A stretch of 64,000 nucleotides of DNA from contig OZ240685.1 of NCBI GenBank assembly GCA_965199135.1, positions 2,666,001 through 2,730,000 of the forward strand, read 5' to 3'. This DNA comes from EB88 sp965199135 (GTDB taxonomy: Bacteria; Acidobacteriota; Terriglobia; Terriglobales; Acidobacteriaceae). Every line of letters begins with the position of its first letter. Within the stretch, counting starts at the first letter, position 1. This document shows positions 26,237 to 35,074 of the stretch, in pieces. The notes under the pieces were generated by a model, which saw only the letters and a list, made by a program, of their open reading frames with translations, did no database searches and was not told the origin of the DNA. The position numbers and the translations under genes were made by a program.

Positions 26237-27279
26237 CACCATGGCGCAGCCTCTTGCTTCTGGCCACCATGCTCGGCGCCGCAGCGACAGCGCTGCAGGC
26301 GCAGCAGATGCCGCCGCTCCACTATGCGGAGCTCGGTACGTGCAAGCTCGAGAGCAGCGCCACGATCCAGGATTGCCGGCTTGGCTATCGAACGTTCGGC
26401 ACACTGAACCAGCAGAAATCGAATGCCATCTTGTTCCCGCTCTGGTTCACAGGCCGGAGTGGTGATGTCGGCGCGCTTATTGGCCCTGGCCCGATGCACT
26501 TCGTCGACACAACGAAGTACTACGTCGTCGCGGTCGATCCTTTTGGCAATGGGGTCTCGTCGTCTCCGTCCAACAGCAAGCGGCAGCATGGAACAGCGTT
26601 CCCAGTCTTCACGATTCGCGATATGGTGCACGCGGAAGAGCGCCTCGTTCGCGAGGAACTCCACCTCACGCACCTGCATGCTGTGATAGGCCAGTCGATG
26701 GGCGGCATGCAGACCTTTGAGTGGGGTGCGGATGCGCCAGCCATGATGGATGAACTTGTACCGATCGTTGGCACGCCCCAGCAGACGTCTTATGACTTAT
26801 TTCTCTGGTCCGCCGAGAAGCAGGCTCTTGAGATGGATCCCGAGTACAAGGGCGGCAAGTACACGCGCAATCCCTCGCTGCCGCTTGTTTCCGATCTGCA
26901 CCAAATGAACCTGTCGACGCCGAAGTTCCGTGTGGATCACACGACGCGCGAGCAGTTCGCCGCGTTCTTTCACCATGTCGGCGCCGATATGCAGACCGGC
27001 ACCGATGCCAACGACTATCTTCGCCAGCTCGAGGCAATGCTGGTGCAAGACATCGCGCATGGCGGGGACATCTTCGCGACAGCCCGCACGTTCCAGGCGA
27101 AGATGCTGGTGATCAGTGCCGAGCAGGACCACATGGTCAACCCGATTCCGGCGCTGGCATTTGCGCGTCTTATCCACGCACAGACGCTGGTGCTCACCTC
27201 CGATTGCGGCCACATGGCGCCAGGCTGCGAACTCGACAAGGTTGCGCCCGCGATCGCGCAATTTCTCGCAGCGAAGTAG
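26233..27279 (+). CDS. Exported alpha/beta hydrolase of the homoserine acetyltransferase-like (MetX-like) family
   Basis: 348 residues with an N-terminal signal peptide ending near LQAQQ, which a metabolic MetX would not have. The alpha/beta hydrolase triad is visible: Ser155 in GQSMGG, Asp299 in SAEQDHMV, His327 in CGHMAPGCE. It therefore looks like a periplasmic hydrolase built on the MetX fold and not a cytosolic homoserine O-acetyltransferase. Substrate unknown. It overlaps glyS by ATGA, probably translationally coupled but unrelated in function. Confidence 0.85.
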   Translation: MTPWRSLLLLATMLGAAATALQAQQMPPLHYAELGTCKLESSATIQDCRLGYRTFGTLNQQKSNAILFPLWFTGRSGDVGALIGPGPMHFVDTTKYYVVAVDPFGNGVSSSPSNSKRQHGTAFPVFTIRDMVHAEERLVREELHLTHLHAVIGQSMGGMQTFEWGADAPAMMDELVPIVGTPQQTSYDLFLWSAEKQALEMDPEYKGGKYTRNPSLPLVSDLHQMNLSTPKFRVDHTTREQFAAFFHHVGADMQTGTDANDYLRQLEAMLVQDIAHGGDIFATARTFQAKMLVISAEQDHMVNPIPALAFARLIHAQTLVLTSDCGHMAPGCELDKVAPAIAQFLAAK

Positions 27280-27285
27280 CGGGAT

Positions 27286-27864
27286 CTAACTCGCGGCAGC
27301 ACAGTCAGCAAAGGTCAGCTGCTCCGCCCGGCTGCCAGTCTCTCGGCGCCACGCCTCAAAGAGCCTTCCGTAACTTTCGGTGAGCAGATCGCCAGGCGCA
27401 AGATGCAGCGCCGCTGTCTGCGCTTCGATCCATGCTTCCGGCCCCTCGAGCTCGGCGAATATGCCGATCGGCGTCTCGTCGATGACGCAGTGGCCTGTGC
27501 CATCGCTGTATTCGGCGCGCCACTTCTCATAAACAAACGCACGCACAAAGCCAAGATGCTCAAAGACAAGCGCGAGCGCCTCGCCATCTTCGACGGCAGT
27601 CTCTGTCTCCTCACGATGCTTAAGACGTTCGGCAGGATCATGGTCGGCAGGCAGGCACTTATGCGTCAGCACCCAGCGCTCGCCGTATTTGCGGATGCGC
27701 AGGATGGAGCGCTGTGCGCGCAGGCTATGCTCCGGGGTGTCGAACAGTACATTATGCTCAAACGTTCGTGGCGTCTCTTCCTCGAAGCCCAGCTGCAAGA
27801 GCTGTGCTGCCAGCATGGGTACATTCCGCACCCTGAACTTAACTTCGATCTCCACCGCATGCAT
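27286..27864 (-). CDS. CYTH domain protein (class IV adenylate cyclase-like)
   Basis: 192 residues of the CYTH (CyaB-thiamine triphosphatase) superfamily. The defining ExExK motif is Glu5-Ile-Glu7-Val-Lys9 near the start, which supports the ATG at 27864; the frame stays open further upstream. Later basic and acidic strands of the tunnel fold are visible (LRIRKYGERWVLTHK, ETETAVEDGEALALVFEHLG, KWRAEY, HCVIDETPIGIFAELEG). Members bind triphosphates through a metal tunnel; the activity may be cyclase, thiamine triphosphatase or polyphosphatase. It is divergent from the Sua5 gene across 48 bases. Confidence 0.85.
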   Translation of the reverse strand: MHAVEIEVKFRVRNVPMLAAQLLQLGFEEETPRTFEHNVLFDTPEHSLRAQRSILRIRKYGERWVLTHKCLPADHDPAERLKHREETETAVEDGEALALVFEHLGFVRAFVYEKWRAEYSDGTGHCVIDETPIGIFAELEGPEAWIEAQTAALHLAPGDLLTESYGRLFEAWRRETGSRAEQLTFADCAAAS

Positions 27865-27912
27865 ACGACGAGTATACGAAGGCGCCGGGCTTCTGTTCTG
27901 CATAATGGAGAC

Positions 27913-28965
27913 GTGGCGACCAAAACTCTGCGGCTCTACGCCGACCCACTGGATCCGGAACGCTCGGCCGACGCTGTCGCGGAGGCCGCGGCGATCCTGC
28001 GTGCTGGCGGCACGGTCGCCTTCGCGACCGAGACCGTTTACGGTCTGGGTGCGAATGCGCTCGACCCTGCAGCGGTGGCGCGCATCTTCCAGGCCAAGCA
28101 GCGGCCCGCATGGGACCCTCTGATCGTTCATATAGCAGACCAAGCGATGCTCGCAACTGTAACTGCCGCAGTTCCGGAAGCGGCGCGGCTCTGGATGCAG
28201 GCGTTCTGGCCCGGGCCGCTCACACTGCTGCTGCCGCGTGGCGCTGCTATCCCCGACGCCGTCACCGCTGGGCGATTGCGCGTGGGTGTGCGTATGCCGC
28301 GGCACCCCGTTGCGCAGGCGCTCCTGCGGGCTGCGGCGATTCCGATCGCCGCGCCGAGCGCCAATGTCTTCGGCCATGTCAGTCCGACGAGCGCCGCGCA
28401 TGTGCTCGCCGATCTCGATGGCGCGATCGATGCGGTGCTCGATGGTGGGCTGGCCGAGCATGGTCTCGAATCGACGGTCGTCGATGCCTGCGAAGACCCC
28501 TGTGTCATGTACCGCCCGGGCGCGATCACGCGCGAGCAGCTCGCAAGCCTATGGCCGCAAGTCGTCGCCTACACAGAGCGCATTTCGGAAGAGAGCAAAG
28601 CACCAGAGTCAATGCCGTCGCCAGGTGTGGGCCTGCGTCACTACGCGCCGAGGGCAGAGCTGATCCTGATTGAACCGGGTCCGCGCCAACAGGAGAGCCT
28701 CATCGCCGCTGCGACAGAGGCGACCGGGGTTCTCCTGCCGAGAGGCTTTCTGCGTGCGAGTCGGCAGCGGGAACTACGGGCCGGGCAAATCTTTGCGTGG
28801 GGAACGTGGGGCGATCTCGCGTCCCTGGGGCACTCCCTGTTTGAAGGGCTGCGGCTGCTCGATGCCACGGGTGTTTCGAGGATTGTTTGCCCGCTTCCCG
28901 AGCCGGAGGGGCTGGGTCTCGCGCTCTGCGACCGGCTGCGAAAGGCGGCCCGCCCGCGCACCTGA
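27913..28965 (+). CDS. Threonylcarbamoyl-AMP synthase (Sua5/YrdC/YciO family)
   Basis: Makes threonylcarbamoyl-AMP from threonine, bicarbonate and ATP for t6A tRNA modification. 350 residues, so it is the long form with a YrdC domain (about 20-210) and a C-terminal Sua5 domain. Family motifs are FATETVYGLGANA, IFQAKQRPAWDPLIVH, FWPGPLTLLL, PIAAPSANVFGHVSPT and STVVDAC. The GTG at 27913 is taken as start because the conserved N-terminus begins soon after; upstream residues are arginine-rich and unconserved. The nearby GGAG is only two bases away, so initiation is not fully settled. Confidence 0.88.
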   Translation: MATKTLRLYADPLDPERSADAVAEAAAILRAGGTVAFATETVYGLGANALDPAAVARIFQAKQRPAWDPLIVHIADQAMLATVTAAVPEAARLWMQAFWPGPLTLLLPRGAAIPDAVTAGRLRVGVRMPRHPVAQALLRAAAIPIAAPSANVFGHVSPTSAAHVLADLDGAIDAVLDGGLAEHGLESTVVDACEDPCVMYRPGAITREQLASLWPQVVAYTERISEESKAPESMPSPGVGLRHYAPRAELILIEPGPRQQESLIAAATEATGVLLPRGFLRASRQRELRAGQIFAWGTWGDLASLGHSLFEGLRLLDATGVSRIVCPLPEPEGLGLALCDRLRKAARPRT

Positions 28966-28980
28966 TCGTGCTCACCTGGG

Positions 28981-29412
28981 TCAGCCTTCAGCCTCCGCGG
29001 CCTTGTACAGATACTTGATGGAGCTCTTGAAGATCAAGACGCGCCGCGTGTTGCGCACCTTGATCGAGTTGCGATCGTACCACTCGATGACGCCCTGGAC
29101 TCTCTCTCCGTCTTCGAGCACGAAGATCAGCGGCGTCTGGCTTTGCATCTGCTTCTGAAAGAACAGGGCCTCCGCGTGGCTCGCCGTGGTTTGCTGCGGC
29201 ATGCGAGTTGTCGCGGTATGGCCCACGTGTTGTGCGTAGGGCGCTGCACCGCGGAGACGCCGGGGCGCCATCGCGAGCTCCTGCATGTGCTCCGGCAGTC
29301 TTGGCCGAACGAGCTTGCGCGGAGCCTCCGGTTGCACCAGTTCGGGTGCGGCCTTGGCTTCCTTACCTGCTACATGCGCGGAAAGATCAAACAGCTTGGT
29401 CGCTTGCGCCAT
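28981..29412 (-). CDS. Hfq/Sm-like RNA-binding protein with N-terminal extension (second of two)
   Basis: 143 residues. The C-terminal about 65 form an Sm core: TPLIFVLEDGERVQGVIEWYD (Sm1) and RVLIFKSSIKYLYK (Sm2). In Hfq Sm2 reads YKHAIST; here it is FKSSIKYL, so the conserved histidine is again missing. About 80 residues, rich in Pro/Ala/Arg, precede the core, whereas typical Hfq tails are C-terminal. The ATG at 29412 is preferred, but the frame is open to 29463. The gene lies between Sua5 and holB on the minus strand. Confidence 0.7.
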   Translation of the reverse strand: MAQATKLFDLSAHVAGKEAKAAPELVQPEAPRKLVRPRLPEHMQELAMAPRRLRGAAPYAQHVGHTATTRMPQQTTASHAEALFFQKQMQSQTPLIFVLEDGERVQGVIEWYDRNSIKVRNTRRVLIFKSSIKYLYKAAEAEG

Positions 29413-29580
29413 AGAGAACTCATCGCCCACCAGCAAGCCAAGGCGACACGGTAGGGACCGCACTGCGATGGATCATGCTGCTCAATCTCTTGATTTCTTG
29501 GGCTGATGCTAGCTGAGGCCGCCATGCGACACAAAGGAGAACAGAGGCGTGACGCCGATTCTCCATTACCAAAGTGAGTG

Positions 29581-30693
29581 CTACCGTACTGCAGCGGCAG
29601 ACGCGAGCGCTCCGGCCATGGAGTCGAGGGAGAGTGAGCGCAGAAGATTGCGGCGCATACCTGTTTCGACCTCGTCGATGCTGCGCACAGCAGACTCGAT
29701 CCAGCTGAATGTCACGCTGTCTGCGAGGTTTCCGAGTTCCCGCTCCATGTCGATGTTGCGCGCCATCGCGGGCTGGCCACTCTTCACCAGCATGAGGTCG
29801 CGCAGAAGACTCGCGAGCGCGCGGAGCAGCGCAGTGGTCTTCACCTGGCCCTCGGCACCTGCGCGGTAGGTCTCGGTCATGCGGAAGAGCGTGCTGTAGT
29901 CGGGTTCCTTGAGGGCGTTGCGCAGTAGCAGCAGGGCCGACGTGCGGCTTTCAAGGTAGGCTGGCAGGTCGAAGCCAAACGCTGCACCGGGAGCGCCATC
30001 GCTGAGACGAGCCACCAGCTTCCGCTCGGCAGGCTTCCACTCCGGGCGCTTCGCTGCAAGCAGTGGCTCGAGTTCCGCTGCCGGGATGGACCCGAGCGTA
30101 AAGGCGGCAACCCGGGAGCGGATGGTGGGCAAGAGCTCCTGCGGATTGGTTGAGAGAAGCACGATCGTCGCATGCGCCGGCGGCTCTTCCAGCACTTTCA
30201 GGAGCGAGTTTTCCGCCTCCTTCATGAATGCGGAACTCGTGAAGATGAAAAAGGAACGACGCGCCTCGGCGGGGATGCGGTAGATCTCGCGGATCACCGA
30301 TCGCACCTGGCCCATCTTGATCAGCAACTGTGGCGGATCGGGTGGAACAACCAGCACGTCCGGGTGGGTCTGGACCAGGATGCGCGTATCTTTCTTGTCG
30401 GCGTCCCGCATGTCTTCACGCGTCGCAACTGCTTCTTCGATCCGCGCGCGAAGGGGTGCAGCGGCCGCGATGCGCATGCAGTTCGCACAGCGCCCGCAGA
30501 AGTCCGGCAGGCCGTCTGCAGCCAACGCGGTTTCCAGGCAGTTGGCGGCCTGCGCCACCATCAGGGCCAGCGTGTACTTGCCGACGCCGCGCGCGCCGCT
30601 GAGCAGAAGCGCATGGGGCAGGCGGCCGGCCGCAAGGCTTTCGCGCAGCAGTCGCACGGTTGTCGCATTCCCAAGCAAATCCCCGAAGCCCAT
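29581..30693 (-). CDS. holB: DNA polymerase III subunit delta'
   Basis: Clamp-loader subunit. 370 residues: a P-loop-like SGARGVGKYT at about 32-41, where the usual Ser/Thr after the lysine is Tyr, as in other degenerate delta' proteins; a zinc module with Cys52, Cys66, Cys69 and Cys72; sensor region HATIVLLSTNP; and SRVAAF where ATP-hydrolysing clamp-loader subunits carry SRC. Delta' does not need ATPase activity, so these substitutions fit. The ATG at 30693 matches MGFGDLLGNATTVRLL, the expected N-terminus. The Sm-like gene lies downstream. Confidence 0.88.
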   Translation of the reverse strand: MGFGDLLGNATTVRLLRESLAAGRLPHALLLSGARGVGKYTLALMVAQAANCLETALAADGLPDFCGRCANCMRIAAAAPLRARIEEAVATREDMRDADKKDTRILVQTHPDVLVVPPDPPQLLIKMGQVRSVIREIYRIPAEARRSFFIFTSSAFMKEAENSLLKVLEEPPAHATIVLLSTNPQELLPTIRSRVAAFTLGSIPAAELEPLLAAKRPEWKPAERKLVARLSDGAPGAAFGFDLPAYLESRTSALLLLRNALKEPDYSTLFRMTETYRAGAEGQVKTTALLRALASLLRDLMLVKSGQPAMARNIDMERELGNLADSVTFSWIESAVRSIDEVETGMRRNLLRSLSLDSMAGALASAAAVR

Positions 30694-30714
30694 GGTTCTG
30701 AGGCTAGCAGAATG

Positions 30715-33700
30715 CTAGTTCGGCGAGTCTCCCTCGATGATGCCGCGACCCGGCGTGCCGAGATAGAAGCGCCCGAAGACGCGCGGGTCCCCGGTAAGGA
30801 TCGTGGCATTGCTGTACTGGTGCGCGAAGTCGTTGATGCGGACGAAGGTCTTACCCTCATCCACGGAGCGGTAGATACAGTTGGTCGCGACCGTGAAGCC
30901 GTCGGTCACATCGGATGGGGAGGCGCAGCTCCCGTCGCTCCCAAGCTGCCCGATCATGTAGAGCGCCGGGTAGCTCTGTTGCGGGTCGGCCGCGCCGAAG
31001 CCCAGCGCATACGAGGTATTCCCGTACGGGAGCACCGAGGTGAAGGTGGCCCCCGAGTCAACGGAGTGGTTGAGGCCGTTGTAGGAGGTGGTCCAAAGGT
31101 CGCCCTCTGCTGCCGGCGAGACCACAAAGCCGGTGTCGTACTGGTTTGCGAGTTGCGAGGCAAGGGTGAAGGTCATGCCGCCATCCGTCGAGATGTAGAT
31201 GGAGGTGGTCCCATCGTTGCTCGTCGGCGACTGCGGGCTGAAGAGGTAGAACTTTTTCGGGTTCACGCGATCGGCTGCAACGACTGTCCGGTTATAGCCC
31301 TGGTTGATCTGGGCCGGAGCGCCGGTGGCCGTGTGCCAGGTCGCGCCGTGGTCCGTCGAGTAGTTGGCCGGGGTGCCAGGGTCGACCGGGGCCCAAACCA
31401 GGTTCGATCCGTCGGCTGCCACGGCGATCGTGCCGTCACCCTGGGTGATCGCAGCGCCGGTCGTTGGATTGCGGGGCAGCGATGCAGAGGGTGTCCAGGT
31501 GAGGCCGCCATCCGAGGAGAATGCTTCCCGCTGCACAGCCGTCCCGGAGCCCTGGGCGTCTGTGTTGTCGCCGACGCGGGCGACGTTCAGGGGGGCTTGC
31601 CCCGCAAAATCGACCGCCGCGCCATTGGTCAGCTGCGGATTCTCCTGCGCATCGAGCGCCGATGCCAGCGTGGTGTGGGTGAAGCCGCCAAGATCGTACA
31701 TGGCGCTGAAGAGGTGCGCCGGGCCGGAGGGTGGGCTTGCGAGGCCAAGCACCACGGTCTCCTCAAGCCCAGGCGCGCCAATTGACCAGTCCGTCGCGTT
31801 CCCGGCGGTCGTATGCGCGGTGCTAGTTGCCGTGCCATCGACCGCGGTTGCGTCGGTGGTCTGCCAGATGGTCTGGCCATCGCCGTACATCATGTGGTCC
31901 GAGTTAAAGGGGTCGACAACGAGATGGTTCAGCCAGTTGCCGCCGTCCGGGGTCGCCTGGCCGAAGTTGATCCAGGGCGAGAGGCTGCTATTCCGGTTGA
32001 TTTTCGCACCGTAATCGACCCACGTCGCGCCGTCATCGAGCGAGCGGAAGACGTCGTCGAAAGGTGGCGGGTAGTACTTGTTCAACGTCGTCACCATCAC
32101 GGTGTCGGGATGGCTCGGGTCGATCGTGACGCCGCTGTAGCCGTACGGGTTGTTGAGGAACTGCGCCGTGCTCTCCCCGGCAAGCAGCGGGGGCGTGATG
32201 TTGGTCCAGCTGCCGGCGAGCGTCTGCGAGGTGGGCAAGGTGTAGCGCCAGATCTGCCCATCGTTCACGCCGCCCGGGCCCACGCTCGTGCACGACGAGG
32301 CGCAGGGAGAAGAGACGCCGTTCGAGTAGACAGACTGTCGCGCGTAGCTGATGTAAAGGTAGCGGTTCGAGGGATCAAAAACGCCCGCGTCTGGATAGTA
32401 GCCGGTGGGCTGACCGGCAACCGCCGAGAAGGTGGCGCCCCCATCGTTTGAAACATAGAGGCCGGTCGCGGGATCCGAGACACCGACGTACACCGTTTTT
32501 GTAGTGGTGCTGCCGGCATTGGTCGTGGTTCCGCTGGTCGGGAGGTAGTCCTCAAAGATCACGCCGGCGCCCGGGTCAGCAGGGGAGCCGGTCGGTCCCG
32601 TGACCGGAAAAGCTGTCACGGCGTGGAAGCTCGCGGCCTGGTCGGTCGACTCGTAGAGCCCGTTCTGATTGGTCCCGAAGTAGAGGTGTTTGCCGTTCGC
32701 AGGATCAACCGAGAGTCGCTCCCCGGCAAACCGCCCATTGTCGTTCGAGCCATTATGAAAGGGCAGAGGCACCTCGCTGAAGCTGTTGCCCATGTTGCTC
32801 GAGGCGAGGATGTAACCGTTGGTCCCGTAGCTCTCGGTGTACTCGCCGACTGCGAGGTACAGGCGGGTGGGATCGTTCGGATCGAGCGCCAGGCTTTCGA
32901 CGCCCAGATTGTAGCCAGAATCGAAGCGCCCGACGAAGTCGAGCAGGGGCGTCCACGCAGTGTCACCACCGGTGGTGTTGTTCCAGCGGTACGCACCGCC
33001 AACGTCGGTGCGGGCGTACATCAGGCCTTGCGACCTGGGATGAAAGAAGAGGCCATCGACAAAGCCGCCGCCAACAATGGTGACATTGCGCCAGCTGTAG
33101 GTGGGCTGGTAACTCGCGGCAAAGTTCAGCGTGAAGGTGGCCGAAGTCTCTGCGCTGGTCGTTGAGTTGGGAAGGGCCGCGGCCGCCTGCACGACGGTCG
33201 CCCCGGGTGCGTCGACCGAGAAAGGGGCGGTGTACTGCGGCGAGGCGGTGGTGGGTGCGGAACCGTCGGTGGTGTAGTAGATCGTCGCGAATGGCGTTGC
33301 ATCGCTGAGGGTGACGGTCTGCGCGGCCGTGTAGACGCCCCCTGCGGGCGAGATGGTCGGTGCGACCGGCGGAGGGATGTTGATGGTGTAAGTCGCGGTA
33401 CCGACAGCGCTCGTGACCTTGCCCGAGGCGATCGCAATCGCATGCAGCGTAGTGGTCCTGGGGACCGCGATCGGCGCGGTGTACTGCGGGGAGAAGGTGG
33501 TCGGCGTGGAGCCGTCGGCGGTGTAGTAGATCGTGGCGCCCGGGGTGCTGTCCGCTAGTGTGACCGTCTGCGCGCTCGTGTAGGTGCCTCCGGCGGGCGC
33601 GAACGTCGGCGTTGCCGCGGGCAGCGGGCCTGTCGCGATCGCGTAGGTTCCCGTCGTGACAGCGCTGTTCGTGGAGCCGGCTTCGATGGCGATCGCGCTG

Positions 33701-33975
33701 AGCGTTGTGCTCGAGGCGATCGCGATCGGACTCCCGTACCGGCTGGACGAGGCCGAGGGCACTGACCCGTCCAGCGTGTAGTACACCGCTGCTCCCGCCG
33801 CACCGTCGCTGATGGCAACAGTCTGCGTGCTGGTGTAGGTGCCCGGGGCCGGAGAGAAGAGGGGCGCGGCAAGCTGCGTTGGCTGCGTGCTCTTTCCGCC
33901 GCAGCCGAGCGTTGCGATGACAAAGCAGCAGGATGTGGCCAGAAGCGTGAGGCGGGGGAGCCGTGCGGCGGACAT
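30715..33975 (-). CDS. Lipoprotein GH74 xyloglucanase with three CHB_HEX_C_1 domains
   Basis: 1086 residues. A signal peptide ends in a lipobox at LGC (Cys25), so the protein should be lipid-anchored. Three similar beta-sandwich repeats follow, at about 36-113, 119-197 and 204-283, each with a VYYTLDG/IYYTADG-type core: the chitobiase/beta-hexosaminidase C-terminal type. The GH74 domain begins near 290 with SWRNVTIVGGGFVDG; ARTDVGGAYRW includes Asp324, the likely catalytic base, and many BNR/propeller repeats follow. This predicts cleavage of xyloglucan at the cell surface. GAGGA lies nine bases before the ATG. Confidence 0.88.
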   Translation of the reverse strand: MSAARLPRLTLLATSCCFVIATLGCGGKSTQPTQLAAPLFSPAPGTYTSTQTVAISDGAAGAAVYYTLDGSVPSASSSRYGSPIAIASSTTLSAIAIEAGSTNSAVTTGTYAIATGPLPAATPTFAPAGGTYTSAQTVTLADSTPGATIYYTADGSTPTTFSPQYTAPIAVPRTTTLHAIAIASGKVTSAVGTATYTINIPPPVAPTISPAGGVYTAAQTVTLSDATPFATIYYTTDGSAPTTASPQYTAPFSVDAPGATVVQAAAALPNSTTSAETSATFTLNFAASYQPTYSWRNVTIVGGGFVDGLFFHPRSQGLMYARTDVGGAYRWNNTTGGDTAWTPLLDFVGRFDSGYNLGVESLALDPNDPTRLYLAVGEYTESYGTNGYILASSNMGNSFSEVPLPFHNGSNDNGRFAGERLSVDPANGKHLYFGTNQNGLYESTDQAASFHAVTAFPVTGPTGSPADPGAGVIFEDYLPTSGTTTNAGSTTTKTVYVGVSDPATGLYVSNDGGATFSAVAGQPTGYYPDAGVFDPSNRYLYISYARQSVYSNGVSSPCASSCTSVGPGGVNDGQIWRYTLPTSQTLAGSWTNITPPLLAGESTAQFLNNPYGYSGVTIDPSHPDTVMVTTLNKYYPPPFDDVFRSLDDGATWVDYGAKINRNSSLSPWINFGQATPDGGNWLNHLVVDPFNSDHMMYGDGQTIWQTTDATAVDGTATSTAHTTAGNATDWSIGAPGLEETVVLGLASPPSGPAHLFSAMYDLGGFTHTTLASALDAQENPQLTNGAAVDFAGQAPLNVARVGDNTDAQGSGTAVQREAFSSDGGLTWTPSASLPRNPTTGAAITQGDGTIAVAADGSNLVWAPVDPGTPANYSTDHGATWHTATGAPAQINQGYNRTVVAADRVNPKKFYLFSPQSPTSNDGTTSIYISTDGGMTFTLASQLANQYDTGFVVSPAAEGDLWTTSYNGLNHSVDSGATFTSVLPYGNTSYALGFGAADPQQSYPALYMIGQLGSDGSCASPSDVTDGFTVATNCIYRSVDEGKTFVRINDFAHQYSNATILTGDPRVFGRFYLGTPGRGIIEGDSPN

Positions 33976-34055
33976 GCGGGAAGGTCCTCTTGGCAGCGTG
34001 GTTCGTTCAGGAACCGGACCATAGTACGACGAACCCTCTCGCGGTGCCCGGCGGA

Positions 34056-35057
34056 TTACTGTTGCTGTTGCATTTGTTGGATCTCCAACAAGGGAGACGC
34101 CTGCGGCGGCGGCTCCTGGGCCTTCTCCACCATGATCGACCAGTCTTCCGGAATGGGCATCTCGCGATCGAGTGCCGGCGGCTCGTCAAATGCATCCACC
34201 TGCACCGCAACATAGAGCTGGCTCGTGGTGCGTCCACGGTAGACACCGTGCGTCGGGGGAACGTCGGCGTAATCGCGGCCAAGCGCCGTGCGGATGTGCC
34301 GTTCATGGGCAAGAAGGTTGTTCGTCGGGTCGAAGCCGACCCAGCCGAGGTGGGGAAGGAATGCCTCGAGCCACGCGTGTGTTGCGTCCGGAAGCGAACG
34401 GTCGTGGCCGGCCCCGATGTCGGACTGACGCTGGTGCAGATAGCCGCTGACGTACCGGCAGGGGATGCCGAGCAGCCGGACCAGCGCGATCATGGTGTGC
34501 GCGAAGTCCTGGCAGACGCCCTCGCGCGAGTTGATCGCCTCGTCAATCGGCGAGTCCACACGGGTCGAGCGGGGCACATAGCTGAAGTATTCGTAGAGGC
34601 GGGAGTTGATCTCGCGCACCAGCATGAGGGGGTCATCGCGCCGGCGTACGTCGAGCTCCTTCGCGAGGCGCTTCAATGCATCGCTGGGCACAGCAAACTC
34701 GCTGGGCAGCAGCATCTCCCAGTAGTCGCCCTCGCTCACCAGCGAATCGAGCTCCGCCCACGCCGAGGGCGCGAGGAAATGCGGAACAAAGGCAAGCGAC
34801 TGCTGCTCGACCAACGACTCCGCGATGATCACCAGTTGCGAGTGGTCGCCGGGAATGTTGAAATGCTGCACGTGGTTGCCCAGGTGGTCGCGGTACGAGA
34901 AGACACGACAGCGCGGGCTCACCGAGAGCGAGAACGACAGGCAGCGCTGGTTCGAGTCCGAGCGCGGGTGCATGCGCGTTTCCATCACGCTTTCGCTGAC
35001 GGGGCGGGAGTACACAAACTTGGTCAGGTGACGAACAGAGTAAAACTTCACAGGCAT
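34056..35057 (-). CDS. Transglutaminase-like protein, second in the Anbu operon
   Basis: 333 residues: a bacterial transglutaminase-like N-terminal beta region (about 1-155) and a transglutaminase core. The catalytic triad looks intact: Cys in EGVCQDFAH, His in DATHAWLEAF, Asp in GFDPTNN. It may act as an amidase, protease or acyl-transfer enzyme on a peptide. The C-terminal tail is Gln-rich (QQMQQQQ). It lies 17 bases after the alpha-E gene and ends the operon that faces Anbu. Confidence 0.88.
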   Translation of the reverse strand: MPVKFYSVRHLTKFVYSRPVSESVMETRMHPRSDSNQRCLSFSLSVSPRCRVFSYRDHLGNHVQHFNIPGDHSQLVIIAESLVEQQSLAFVPHFLAPSAWAELDSLVSEGDYWEMLLPSEFAVPSDALKRLAKELDVRRRDDPLMLVREINSRLYEYFSYVPRSTRVDSPIDEAINSREGVCQDFAHTMIALVRLLGIPCRYVSGYLHQRQSDIGAGHDRSLPDATHAWLEAFLPHLGWVGFDPTNNLLAHERHIRTALGRDYADVPPTHGVYRGRTTSQLYVAVQVDAFDEPPALDREMPIPEDWSIMVEKAQEPPPQASPLLEIQQMQQQQ

Positions 35058-35074
35058 ACTCCTTCAGAGTGCGT

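Noticed and set aside
26233..27279. Assigning the MetX-like protein as homoserine O-acetyltransferase (metX)
   Set aside because: It has a signal peptide and a glyS-coupled position, not expected for a cytosolic methionine enzyme.
27403..27912. Upstream extension of the Sua5 gene frame
   Set aside because: It is antisense to the CYTH gene and has no conserved content; the Sua5 domain begins after 27913.
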